Origin: an uncultured Alistipes sp.
GTDB taxonomy: Bacteria; Bacteroidota; Bacteroidia; Bacteroidales; Rikenellaceae
Reading direction: 5' to 3'
Assembly: GCA_910584485.1 (NCBI GenBank)
Contig: CAJUAV010000002.1
Location: 62,001-126,000 of the forward strand
Length of the DNA: 64,000 bases
Part shown: positions 54,277-62,710 of the stretch, piece after piece
Layout: the number at the start of each line of letters is the position of its first letter
Numbering within the stretch: position 1 is the first letter of the stretch
Notes under the pieces: generated by a model
Told to the model about the DNA's origin: nothing
The model's database searches: none
What the model saw: only the letters and a program-made list of their open reading frames with translations
Translations under genes and position numbers: made by a program

Positions 54277-56493
54277 ATGAACATTCCCGCAATTTTCTGG
54301 GCGGTGCCCCTCGCGTCGATCGTCGCGCTGGGATTCGCCGCCGGATTCTACCGTTCGATGAAACGGCAGAGCGAAGGGACCGACCGCATGCGCGAAATCG
54401 CCGGTCACGTCCGCAAAGGCGCCATGGCCTACCTGCGCCAGCAGTACAAAGTGGTAGGCATCGTCTTCGCCGTGCTGGCGCTCTTCTTCGCCTACCTCGC
54501 CTACGGAGCCGGCGTCCAGAACCCCTGGGTGCCCTTCGCCTTCCTCACGGGCGGCTTCTTCTCGGGGCTGGCGGGCTATTTCGGCATGAAAACCGCCACC
54601 TACGCCTCGGCCCGCACGGCCTTCGCCGCACAGCAGTCGCTCGACCGCGGCCTGAAGGTCGCCTTCCGCAGCGGCGCCGTCATGGGACTCGTCGTCGTCG
54701 GCCTCGGTCTGCTCGACATCTCGATCTGGTACGTCGTCCTCGACCGCTTCGTCGAGGCCACGGGCGCCCAGAAACTCGTCGTCATGACCACGACGATGCT
54801 CACCTTCGGCATGGGCGCCTCGACGCAGGCCCTCTTCGCCCGCGTCGGCGGCGGCATCTACACGAAGGCGGCCGACGTCGGCGCCGACCTCGTGGGCAAG
54901 GTCGAAGCGGGCATCCCCGAGGACGACCCGCGCAACCCCGCCACGATCGCCGACAACGTGGGCGACAACGTGGGCGACGTCGCCGGCATGGGCGCCGACC
55001 TCTACGAGAGCTACTGCGGCTCGATCCTCGCCACGGCGGCCCTCGGCGCCGCCGCCTTCGCCGCGACGGGCGACCTCGACATGCAGACCAAGGCGGTGCT
55101 CGCCCCGATGCTGATCGCCGCCGTGGGCATCGTCCTCTCGCTCATCGGCATCTTCCTCGTCCGCACGAAGGAGGGCGCCACGATGCGCGAACTGCTCCGC
55201 TCGCTGGGCCTCGGGGTCAACGTCAGCTCGCTGCTCATCGCCCTTTCGACCTTCGGCATCCTCTACCTGCTCGGCATCGAGAACTGGCTCGGCCTCTCCT
55301 GCTCGGTCATCACGGGTCTGGTGGCAGGCATCATCATCGGCCAGGCCACCGAGTACTACACCTCGCACAGCTACAAACCCACCCGGAAAATCGCCCAGAG
55401 CGCCGAAACGGGTCCCGCGACGGTCATCATCTCGGGCGTCGGCGTAGGGATGATCTCCACGGCCGTCCCCGTCATCACGATCGGCGCCGCGATCATCCTC
55501 GCCTACCTCTGCGCCATCGGCTTCGACCTCGACACGATGATGAGCGCCGCAGGCATGTCGATGGGTCTCTACGGCATCGGCATCGCCGCCGTGGGCATGC
55601 TCTCGACGCTCGGCATCACGCTGGCGACCGACGCCTACGGCCCCATCGCCGACAATGCGGGCGGCAACGCCGAAATGAGCGGCCTCGGCCCCGAGGTCCG
55701 CAAGCGCACCGACGCCCTCGACGCGCTGGGCAATACCACCGCCGCCACGGGCAAGGGCTTCGCCATCGGTTCGGCCGCGCTGACCGCCCTGGCGCTGCTC
55801 GCCTCCTACATCGAGGAGATCAAAATCGGTCTCCAGCACATCGGCCGCCACACGATCGAACTCACGAGCGGCGTCGAACGCCTCGTCAGCGAGGCTTCGA
55901 TCCTCGATTTCATGGACTACTACCAGATCCACCTGATGAACCCCGTCGTGCTGATCGGCATCTTCATCGGCGCTATGATGTCGTTCCTCTTCTGCGGCAT
56001 GACGATGAACGCCGTGGGCCGCGCAGCCGAAAGCATGGTGGCCGAGGTACGCCGCCAGTTCCGCGAAATCAAGGGAATCCTCACGGGCGAAGGGACGCCC
56101 GACTACGCCCGCTGCGTCGAAATCTCGACCCGCGGCGCACAGCGCGAAATGCTGCTGCCCAGCCTGCTGGCGATCGCCGTGCCGATCGTGACGGGCCTGC
56201 TCTTCGGCGTGGCCGGCGTCATCGGCCTGCTGGTCGGCAGCCTCGGTTCGGGATTCGTGCTGGCCGTCTTCATGGCCAACGCGGGCGGCGCCTGGGACAA
56301 CGCCAAGAAGATGATCGAGGAGGGCCACTTCGGCGGCAAGGGCTCCGACTGCCACAAGGCCACCGTCGTGGGCGACACGGTCGGCGATCCCTTCAAGGAT
56401 ACGTCGGGCCCCTCGCTCAACATCCTCATCAAACTCATGTCGATGGTCTCGATCGTCATGGCGGGTCTCACGGTCGCCTGCCACCTCTTCTGA
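54277..56493 (+). CDS. hppA: Membrane-bound ion-translocating pyrophosphatase, K+-dependent type
   Basis: 738 residues with ~16 membrane segments. It couples PPi hydrolysis to export of Na+ and/or H+. Catalytic segments are KAADVGADLVGKVEAGIPED, DNVGDNVGDVAGMGADL, DAYGPIADNAGG and the C-terminal DTVGDPFKDTSGPSLN. The GNTTAATGKG motif (Ala rather than Lys at the fifth position) marks K+-dependent enzymes, which in Bacteroidota include Na+ and Na+/H+ pumps. It has its own promoter and terminator. It recovers energy from biosynthetic PPi and releases phosphate. Confidence 0.97.
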   Translation: MNIPAIFWAVPLASIVALGFAAGFYRSMKRQSEGTDRMREIAGHVRKGAMAYLRQQYKVVGIVFAVLALFFAYLAYGAGVQNPWVPFAFLTGGFFSGLAGYFGMKTATYASARTAFAAQQSLDRGLKVAFRSGAVMGLVVVGLGLLDISIWYVVLDRFVEATGAQKLVVMTTTMLTFGMGASTQALFARVGGGIYTKAADVGADLVGKVEAGIPEDDPRNPATIADNVGDNVGDVAGMGADLYESYCGSILATAALGAAAFAATGDLDMQTKAVLAPMLIAAVGIVLSLIGIFLVRTKEGATMRELLRSLGLGVNVSSLLIALSTFGILYLLGIENWLGLSCSVITGLVAGIIIGQATEYYTSHSYKPTRKIAQSAETGPATVIISGVGVGMISTAVPVITIGAAIILAYLCAIGFDLDTMMSAAGMSMGLYGIGIAAVGMLSTLGITLATDAYGPIADNAGGNAEMSGLGPEVRKRTDALDALGNTTAATGKGFAIGSAALTALALLASYIEEIKIGLQHIGRHTIELTSGVERLVSEASILDFMDYYQIHLMNPVVLIGIFIGAMMSFLFCGMTMNAVGRAAESMVAEVRRQFREIKGILTGEGTPDYARCVEISTRGAQREMLLPSLLAIAVPIVTGLLFGVAGVIGLLVGSLGSGFVLAVFMANAGGAWDNAKKMIEEGHFGGKGSDCHKATVVGDTVGDPFKDTSGPSLNILIKLMSMVSIVMAGLTVACHLF

Positions 56494-56515
56494 CGCGATT
56501 CGGCGCAACCGACGC

Positions 56516-56548
56516 ACGGGTCTTCCTCGCGGGGAAGACCCGTTTTTC
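56516..56548 (+). terminator. Terminator of hppA
   Basis: ACGGGTCTTCC pairs with GGAAGACCCGT (11 bp), followed by TTTTTCGT. The following ~250 bp are AT-rich and contain two TATCTTTG boxes, at 56663-56670 and 56766-56773. Confidence 0.9.
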
Positions 56549-56765
56549 GTCTGTTAAGGTTTCAAGCAAGAAAAAGCCGAGAAAAATCGTCGGATAAAAA
56601 CTTAACAATGCACGCCGCAAGTTTTCGCACACCCCGCGAAGCAACTTTACAGATATTTTTTATATCTTTGAAAATCAATCATTCTTTTCGAACCAAAAAC
56701 TCTACATTATGCGCACACCTCCCCGAACGCCCCGAAACGGCATTTTAATTTCTTTCGCGAACGAC

Positions 56766-56773
56766 TATCTTTG
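56766..56773 (+). promoter_or_regulatory. -7 element upstream of the phosphate-themed cluster
   Basis: TATCTTTG, ~28 nt before the DUF47 ATG at 56802. Another TATCTTTG at 56663-56670 gives an alternative, longer leader; neither has a convincing -33 TTG. Confidence 0.55.
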
Positions 56774-56801
56774 TTAAAGCAAAACCCACACCCCTGCGAC
56801 C

Positions 56802-57449
56802 ATGTTTTTCCAGAAACGCATCAATAAAAGCGTCGAGAGCATCGACAAATTCTTCGACACGATCGATCAGGCCCTCCTCATCTTCAAGGACGGCGTGAAA
56901 AACTACCTCTACAACGATGTCGAGGCCTTCAACGACAACCTGCAGACGATGGTCCGGCTCGAGAGCGACGCCGAGCTGACGCGGCGCGAAATCGAAAGCG
57001 GCCTCTACCGCCAATCGTCGCTCGTGCGCTCGCGCGGCGATATCATGCGACTGCTCGAGCGGATGGACCACATCATCGATATCCTGAACAACAACCTTTT
57101 CCAGTTCGAGATCGAGCACCCCTACATTCCCGTCGAGCTCAACGCCGATTTCCTGAAGCTGACCGACCTGTCGACGCTCGCCGTCGAAACGACGATCCCC
57201 GCCGCCAAGGCCTATTTCCGCACGCCCGAGGTCATCACCGAGAAGATCCACCGCGTATATTTCTATGAAAAGGAGACCGACAAGCAGGCGAAAGCCCTCA
57301 AGCGCAAGGTCTTCCATGAAATGAACACGCTGAAATTGAGCGAAAAGTTCCACCTGCGCTATTTCGCCCTCCACATCGAGGAGCTCTCGCGCGCCGCCGA
57401 GAAGACAGCCGACCAGCTCTCCGTCATGTCCATCAAACGCACCGTATAG
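56802..57449 (+). CDS. DUF47 (PhoU-like, TIGR00153) family protein
   Basis: 215 residues of alpha-helical PhoU-like fold, at the family's usual length. The chain begins MFFQKRINKSVESIDKFF and includes RLESDAELTRREIESGLY, RGDIMRLLERMDHIIDILN (metal-binding motif region) and HIEELSRAAEKTADQLS at the end. DUF47 proteins are almost always next to PiT phosphate transporters and are thought to regulate them. Here the next gene, 4 nt later, encodes a PiT-derived membrane domain fused to an HTH. Confidence 0.92.
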   Translation: MFFQKRINKSVESIDKFFDTIDQALLIFKDGVKNYLYNDVEAFNDNLQTMVRLESDAELTRREIESGLYRQSSLVRSRGDIMRLLERMDHIIDILNNNLFQFEIEHPYIPVELNADFLKLTDLSTLAVETTIPAAKAYFRTPEVITEKIHRVYFYEKETDKQAKALKRKVFHEMNTLKLSEKFHLRYFALHIEELSRAAEKTADQLSVMSIKRTV

Positions 57450-57453
57450 CCGC

Positions 57454-59049
57454 ATGATGCCGATCGCCGCATATCTCCTGCTCGCCCTCGTCGGAGGATG
57501 GCTGCTGGCCCGCACCGACCTTCGGACGGCGCTCGCCCCCGCAGGCGCGTGCCACGTCGTGCGTCGGAGCCGCCTCGTGCCCTGCATCGTCGCGGGCGTC
57601 GGCCTCGGGCTGCTGCTGCAACATCGGGCGCTGCCCGCCGCCGAAGGGGGCGCCGAACTCGCCCTTCTCGCCGCCGCGACCCTCACGGCCGTCGGAGCGG
57701 GACGCCTCGTATCGCCTCACGCCTCGCCCGTCTTCGCACTGGTCGGGGCCGAAGCGGGCTACCGCCTCTTCGTCGAGGGGAGCCCGATGCCGCTGTCGGC
57801 GGCGCCACTCGCCTGGATCGTCGCACCGCTGCTGGCCGCCCTGCTCGCCGCACTCGTCTGCCGCCTGGCGACGGCCCTCATCCTCCGCAGCGAGGCGCAC
57901 TACCTCCGCCTCATGCAGCGCTGCGGCATCGCCGTGACGCTCCTCGCCGCCGCGATGCTCGTCGCCTGGGGCTGCAACCTCGGGCTCCTCTTCGGCACGG
58001 CCCCCGTCACGGGCTCCGCGAGCCGGCTGCTGCTGCCCGCGGCCCTCGCCGCAGGAGCGCTGCTCGCCCGCCGCGCCGCCGCGGACGGCGTGGCCCGCCT
58101 GCTCGAACGCGAGTTCGACATCCACGTCGGTGCCTCGGCGGCCATCCTCGGCGCCGTGACCCTCACGCTGCTGCTCTTCTCGTTCGACGGCGCGGCGGCG
58201 CTCGTCGGGCTGCGCGCCACCCCGCAGTCGCCCGCCCTGCTCGCCTTCGCCGCACTGGCCGGATGCGGCGTGGCGCTGCGCCGCGACCTGGTCGAGCAGG
58301 GAACCCTGCTCCGCCTCGGCGCCGCGACCCTCATCACCCCCATCGTCGGGCTGCTCGGCGGCTATTTCTTCGCCGCGGCGGCCGGTGCCGACGGCCGACC
58401 GACCTCGGCCGAGACCTACATGCTGCTGCTCGGGCTGGTGCTGCTCGCCGTGACGACTCTGCTGGTGCACAACCTGCTCCACACGCACCTCACGCGGCAG
58501 AAATCGGGTCGCGTGCTGCTCGAACAGGAGGAGCAGCTGGCCGAAAACCGCCGCTCGCTCAACCGCATGGAGATCCGCACGATGCGGACCGAGAACGAAC
58601 AGCTGCACAACCTGCTGGAGCTCAAGCGGCGCGAGGTGATGAGCATCGCCCTCAACATCAACGAACAAAAGGAGTTCACGGACCGCCTCTACGAACAGAT
58701 CAAGGCGGCCGAGGCCGAAAGCGACCCCGCGGAGAAAAACCGCCTGCTCGGAGAGCTGCGCACCGAGCTGAACCGCCGCATGAACTTCTCGAACGAAATA
58801 GACGGATTCTACACCCGGGTCGAGCAGCTCCACCGCGATTTCTGCATCCGCCTGACGGAGAAATTCCCGCGGCTGACCGAGCAGGAGCGAAGGCTGACGA
58901 TCCTGCTGCGGCTGGGCTTCTCGACCAAATACATCGCCACGCTGATGAACATCTCGCCCAAAAGCGCCGAAATCGGCCGACACCGGCTGCGGACGAAGCT
59001 GGGCCTGCAACGACAACAGAACCTGGCGGCTTTCATCAAAACCATCTGA
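57454..59049 (+). CDS. PiT-like membrane domain fused to coiled coil and LuxR-type HTH
   Basis: 531 residues. Residues ~1-345 are membrane-embedded and follow the two-repeat plan of PiT phosphate permeases: LVSPHASPVFALVGAEAGYR corresponds to PVSTTH-LVG, and APLAWIVAPLLAALLAALVC and LITPIVGLLGG correspond to the conserved SWxxSP/xxTPxxA helices. The GANDVAN motifs of real transporters are not conserved (ARTDLRTA; AWGCNLGLLFGTA), so transport is doubtful. Residues ~350-470 are coiled coil (QEEQLAENRRSLNRMEIRTM). The last ~60 form a Bacteroidota GerE/LuxR-type HTH (LTEQERRLTILLRLGFSTKY, SPKSAEIGRHRLRTKLGL). Interpreted as a membrane phosphate sensor and transcription factor. Two start ATGs (57454, 57457). 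Confidence 0.82.
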   Translation: MMPIAAYLLLALVGGWLLARTDLRTALAPAGACHVVRRSRLVPCIVAGVGLGLLLQHRALPAAEGGAELALLAAATLTAVGAGRLVSPHASPVFALVGAEAGYRLFVEGSPMPLSAAPLAWIVAPLLAALLAALVCRLATALILRSEAHYLRLMQRCGIAVTLLAAAMLVAWGCNLGLLFGTAPVTGSASRLLLPAALAAGALLARRAAADGVARLLEREFDIHVGASAAILGAVTLTLLLFSFDGAAALVGLRATPQSPALLAFAALAGCGVALRRDLVEQGTLLRLGAATLITPIVGLLGGYFFAAAAGADGRPTSAETYMLLLGLVLLAVTTLLVHNLLHTHLTRQKSGRVLLEQEEQLAENRRSLNRMEIRTMRTENEQLHNLLELKRREVMSIALNINEQKEFTDRLYEQIKAAEAESDPAEKNRLLGELRTELNRRMNFSNEIDGFYTRVEQLHRDFCIRLTEKFPRLTEQERRLTILLRLGFSTKYIATLMNISPKSAEIGRHRLRTKLGLQRQQNLAAFIKTI

Positions 59050-59078
59050 ACAAACCAACCAACCTAAACTCTTTCGCG

Positions 59079-60470
59079 ATGAAAAAACTTTTACTTCCCC
59101 TGGCACTTCTGCTCGCAACGGGCGCCACGGCGCAGGAGCAGCGACCGACCGCTTCGTCGGAGGTCGAGTACAACCAGTACGGCGTCGCCGTGAAGATCGA
59201 CCCGCTGAAGGTCGAGGCGCAGGACGGCTTCCTCGTCTTCCGCTCGAAGGACACGAAGTACAAACTGTGGCTCGACTGCCGCGTGCAGGCCGACTTCGCC
59301 GCCTTCTACGGCGAGGACAAGGATTACGACCCGATCGGCAACGGCGCCTCGATCCGTCGCGCACGCTTCGCCGTGAAGGCGCAGATCACCAAGGACTGGT
59401 ACGGCGAGGTCGACATGGACATGGCTAACGGCGTCTTCGAGCTCAAGGATGCCATCATCCGCTACGACGGTTTCCGCAACACGGAGATCCAGATCGGTAA
59501 CTTCAAGGAGTTCTTCTCGCTCCAGCGCAACAACACGTCGCGCTACCTCCAGTTCATGGAGCGTCCGATGGCCGCGCAGGCCCTCGCCCCCTCGCGCCAC
59601 ATCGGCGCCAACATCAAGTGGGCGAAGAAGTGGATGTGGCTCTCGGGCGGCGTCTTCTTCCAGACGATCGACGCGCTGGAGACGCGCACCTCCGTCGAGG
59701 ACAACAACAAGGATTACGGCCGCAACGAGGGCATGTCCTACACGGGCAAGGCGGTCTTCATGCCGGGCTGGAACAACCCCGACTGGGGCCTGCACCTCGG
59801 CGCCGCCATCTCCTACCGCACGCCGAAGACCGACGCCGAGCCGAAGGAGTACGGCATGTCGCGCTTCAGCACCCGCAACAGCACCTCGATCAACCGCAAG
59901 AAGTACCTCGACACGAACACGATTCCGAACGTCGACCACGACCTGCTCTACACGGCCGAGCTGGCGGGCTACTGGAAGGGGCTGCGTTTCGAGACCGCCG
60001 TGCTGGCCAACGACACCCACATCCAGAGCAACGCTCCCGAGAAGGTCGACACGCGCACGAAACATTTCTGGGGCTGGTACGCCCAGGCGGGTTACCTGCT
60101 CTTCGGCGGCAAGCAGCGCTACGACTCGAACGGCGCCAAGTTCACCCGCATCCAACGCGGCCGCAGCTGGGGCGATCTGGAGCTCTGCTTCCGTTACGAC
60201 TACCTGACCCTCAACTCGAAGAACATCAAGGGCGGCTCGGGCGAAGCGTGGACCGCCGGTCTGAACTACTACGTCAACAACCACGTGAAGGTGATGCTCA
60301 ACTACCAGTACAACAACAACGACCGCTACGCCAACGGCAAGGGCAAGCTCTTCGTGGGTCACGACGAGACGGGCGCCCCGACGAAGGATCCGCTGAAGGT
60401 GGTCGAGGGTAAGAACCGCGCCGGCGTGGACTACCACATGCTCGCCGCCCGCATCGAAATCAACTTCTAA
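59079..60470 (+). CDS. Phosphate-selective porin O/P (OprO/OprP) family protein
   Basis: 463 residues: signal peptide (MKKLLLPLALLLATGATAQ), then a beta-barrel with family features: ASIRRARFAVKAQITKDWYG, EVDMDMANGVFELKDAIIRY, QIGNFKEFFSLQRNNTSRYL and MERPMAAQALAPSRHIG around residues 85-180, and the C-terminal strand AARIEINF ending in Phe. Family members are trimeric outer-membrane porins for phosphate or polyphosphate; specificity is not proven for Bacteroidota members. It follows the PiT-HTH gene by 29 nt and so belongs to the same unit. Confidence 0.9.
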   Translation: MKKLLLPLALLLATGATAQEQRPTASSEVEYNQYGVAVKIDPLKVEAQDGFLVFRSKDTKYKLWLDCRVQADFAAFYGEDKDYDPIGNGASIRRARFAVKAQITKDWYGEVDMDMANGVFELKDAIIRYDGFRNTEIQIGNFKEFFSLQRNNTSRYLQFMERPMAAQALAPSRHIGANIKWAKKWMWLSGGVFFQTIDALETRTSVEDNNKDYGRNEGMSYTGKAVFMPGWNNPDWGLHLGAAISYRTPKTDAEPKEYGMSRFSTRNSTSINRKKYLDTNTIPNVDHDLLYTAELAGYWKGLRFETAVLANDTHIQSNAPEKVDTRTKHFWGWYAQAGYLLFGGKQRYDSNGAKFTRIQRGRSWGDLELCFRYDYLTLNSKNIKGGSGEAWTAGLNYYVNNHVKVMLNYQYNNNDRYANGKGKLFVGHDETGAPTKDPLKVVEGKNRAGVDYHMLAARIEINF

Positions 60471-60510
60471 CCGCCCCCACCACATCATTCACACCTAAAA
60501 ACAACGCATC

Positions 60511-61389
60511 ATGAAAAAGATACTTTTCGCCGCTTTGGCCCTCACGCTCGGTTTCGCATCGTGCGTCAAGGACGAACCCTATGTCGACCCGCAGGCCGGT
60601 CAGCCGATCCCCCGTCTCAACGAGTGCGACGGCGACAACAAGCAACTCGAACTCTACAACCCGGGCGACACGCAGGTCGACCTCACGGGCTACGCGCTCG
60701 ACAAGGACGGCGCCGACCTGTGGAGCTTCCCCGCAGGCTTCTCGATTCCGTCGAAGGGCTTCCTCGTGGTGACCGTGAAGAACACCCCCGACAAGGGCCC
60801 CGGCTTCGGGATGTCCGCCACGAAGGGCTTCCACATCCGTCTGTTCGACCCCGCAGGAGCAGTGATCGACGAGGTGGAGTGCCGCTCCGATATCTCGGGC
60901 GGCTCGTACGGCCGCACGACGGACGGCACGGGCAGCTGGGCCGTCTTCGCGACGCCGACGATCGGCGCCACGAACAAGGATGCCGAGCTCAAGATCTTCC
61001 GCCTCTGCCTTAACGAGTGCGACGGCGATAACAAGAAGCTCGAAATCTACAACCCGAACGCAGGCGACGTCAACCTCGCCGGCTACTCGTTCGACAAGGA
61101 CGAGGGCGACCTCTGGACCGCTCCCGAAGGCTTCGTCGTACCGGCCAACGGCTACCTCGTGCTGACGGTGAAGAACACCCCCGACCAGGGTCCCGGCTTC
61201 GGCATGTCGTCGACGAAGGGCTTCTACATCCGCCTCTTCGACCCGAAGGGGGCGCAGATGGACGAGGTGCGCTGCGAGACGGACATCACGGGCAGCACCT
61301 ACGGCCGCGAAACGGACGGCGACGGCGCCTGGGTGGTCTTCTCGAAGGGCACGATCGGCTCGTCGAACGCCGCAGGAACCAAAAAATAA
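60511..61389 (+). CDS. Lipoprotein with two lamin-tail domains
   Basis: 292 residues: lipoprotein signal ending LGFASC with a Lys-Asp-Glu follow-up, then two lamin-tail (LTD) domains in tandem, each beginning LNECDGDNK-x-LE-x-YNP (at ~residues 35 and 170) and each containing the motif VTVKNTP or LTVKNTPDQGPGFGMS. The two domains are about 60% identical, a clear internal duplication. LTD domains bind ligands or partners at the cell surface; this gene follows the OprO/P porin by 40 nt and is probably its partner. A hairpin follows at 61403-61427. Confidence 0.88.
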   Translation: MKKILFAALALTLGFASCVKDEPYVDPQAGQPIPRLNECDGDNKQLELYNPGDTQVDLTGYALDKDGADLWSFPAGFSIPSKGFLVVTVKNTPDKGPGFGMSATKGFHIRLFDPAGAVIDEVECRSDISGGSYGRTTDGTGSWAVFATPTIGATNKDAELKIFRLCLNECDGDNKKLEIYNPNAGDVNLAGYSFDKDEGDLWTAPEGFVVPANGYLVLTVKNTPDQGPGFGMSSTKGFYIRLFDPKGAQMDEVRCETDITGSTYGRETDGDGAWVVFSKGTIGSSNAAGTKK

Positions 61390-61402
61390 ATACCCGACCG
61401 CT

Positions 61403-61427
61403 CCTCCCCCGCGGTTTGCGGGGGAGG
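61403..61427. terminator. Hairpin between the lamin-tail and CYTH-like genes
   Basis: CCTCCCCCGC pairs with GCGGGGGAGG (10 bp, 5-nt loop). No U tract follows, so it is more likely a stabilising or attenuating element than a terminator. Confidence 0.5.
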
Positions 61428-61458
61428 GGGTTCATGAACCTCAATACATTCACGCAAC

Positions 61459-62103
61459 ATGGCAAAAGAAAAAATGGAGATCGGTGCGATCTCGAAACCC
61501 CGCTTCGAATTCCGCTCGTTCGGACAGTGCTTCTGCGAGGCACACAAACGTATGGCCCGTCTCTCGGTGCCCGTACCCGAGAAGGTATGGGAGCGTCAGA
61601 GCGACGAAATCTACATCGTCTCGCGCGCCAACGACATCAACAACACGAAGATCCGCGACGGTAAGATGGACATCAAGACCTTCGTGCAGGCCGTCGACGG
61701 GCTGGAGCAGTGGAATCCGCTCATGAAGGGCGAGTTCCCGCTCGCGGCCGACGTGCTGCGCAACGAGGTGTTCCCCGCCTTCATGGTCGAAATGCCCGAA
61801 CTGACGAAGGATAACTACACCTACGACGAATTCATCGCCATGGTCGAGCAGCATCCCGACCTGGCCGCCGTACGCGTCCACAAGCAGCGTTTCGGCTACA
61901 TGGTCAACGACACGATCTGCGAGGTGGGCAACGTGCTCATCAACGGCGCGAAGGTCGTGACGATCAATTCGGAGTCGACCGAAATCGAAGACATCAGGAA
62001 GACGATCGCCGACGTGGGTCTGGAAGGGGTCGAGAACATCAACTACCTCCAGGCGATCAAGCGCGTCATCGGTATGACGAAAAAACCGTTGGCCAACGAA
62101 TAA
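61459..62103 (+). CDS. Divergent CYTH-like (triphosphate tunnel) protein
   Basis: 214 residues. It resembles a CYTH domain in its overall plan: an N-terminal strand with ISKPRFEFRSFGQ (charged tunnel residues), EIYIVSRANDINNTKIRDGK, and a C-terminal SESTEIEDIRKTIADVGLEG with NYLQAIKRVIGM, similar to the closing helices of CYTH proteins. The classical ExExK motif at the N-terminus is not obvious, so activity is uncertain. It lies 13 nt before a canonical CYTH gene, a likely ancient duplication. No signal peptide; cytoplasmic. Confidence 0.65.
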   Translation: MAKEKMEIGAISKPRFEFRSFGQCFCEAHKRMARLSVPVPEKVWERQSDEIYIVSRANDINNTKIRDGKMDIKTFVQAVDGLEQWNPLMKGEFPLAADVLRNEVFPAFMVEMPELTKDNYTYDEFIAMVEQHPDLAAVRVHKQRFGYMVNDTICEVGNVLINGAKVVTINSESTEIEDIRKTIADVGLEGVENINYLQAIKRVIGMTKKPLANE

Positions 62104-62116
62104 AAACAGTACGGAT

Positions 62117-62587
62117 ATGGCACAGGAAATCGAACGCAAATTTTTAGTCGTCGGCGACTTCAAGGCGTCGGCCTTCAAGCAGACCCGCATCACGCAGGGT
62201 TATTTGAGCTCCGTTCCCGAGCGCACGGTCCGCGTGCGCGTCAAGGGCGAGAAGGGCTTCATCACGATCAAGGGGATCGGCTCCGAGAGCGGCGCCAGCC
62301 GTTTCGAGTGGGAGAAGGAGATCCCCGTAGCCGAGGTGCAGGAGCTGCTGAAGCTTTGCGAGCCGGGCGTGATCGACAAGACGCGCTACCTGGTCAAGGC
62401 GGGCGAGCACACCTTCGAGGTCGACGAGTTCTACGGCGACAACGAAGGGCTGACCGTGGCCGAGGTGGAGCTTGCGTCGGAAAACGAGGCCTTCGACAAG
62501 CCCGCATGGCTGGGCAAGGAGGTCACGGGCGACGTGAAGTACTACAACTCGATGCTCATGAAGAACCCCTACAAGAACTGGAAATAA
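62117..62587 (+). CDS. CYTH domain protein, probable inorganic triphosphatase
   Basis: 156 residues. The N-terminal MAQEIERKFLV is the ExExK signature. Tunnel residues include VRVRVKGEKGFITIKG, SRFEWEKEIP and the Glu/Asp-rich EVDEFYGDNEGLTVAEVELA. Members bind triphosphate compounds and hydrolyse PPPi or synthesise cyclic nucleotides; bacterial stand-alone CYTH proteins of this length are typically short-chain polyphosphate/tripolyphosphate hydrolases. A stem-loop lies at 62611-62647 in the 123-bp gap before the transporter gene. Confidence 0.9.
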   Translation: MAQEIERKFLVVGDFKASAFKQTRITQGYLSSVPERTVRVRVKGEKGFITIKGIGSESGASRFEWEKEIPVAEVQELLKLCEPGVIDKTRYLVKAGEHTFEVDEFYGDNEGLTVAEVELASENEAFDKPAWLGKEVTGDVKYYNSMLMKNPYKNWK

Positions 62588-62710
62588 CCTTTTTTTCGGA
62601 TCCGCCGAACGGACGGCGGTCGCCCCGCACGGGGTGGACCGTCGTCCGCGCGGGCGGAACCCCTCCGACGGACAATGTTTCGTCCGCCGCCCCTTACACA
62701 CCACCGCGCC

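Noticed and set aside
54268..56517. A 749-codon minus-strand open frame opposite hppA.
   Set aside because: Antisense to the pyrophosphatase, composed of Glu/Asp/His/Arg-rich sequence with no recognisable domain.
56709..56777. A 22-codon open frame (MRTPPRTPRNG...) between hppA and the DUF47 gene, downstream of a TATCTTTG box at 56663.
   Set aside because: Too short to judge, no -33 element and no homologous pattern; its end overlaps the promoter box of the next gene.
57498..59060. An Arg/Pro-rich open frame in another frame over the PiT-HTH gene that runs in-frame into the porin gene, which would suggest a 990-residue fusion.
   Set aside because: The porin has its own signal peptide at 59079, and the upstream part is a frame shadow of the PiT-HTH gene.
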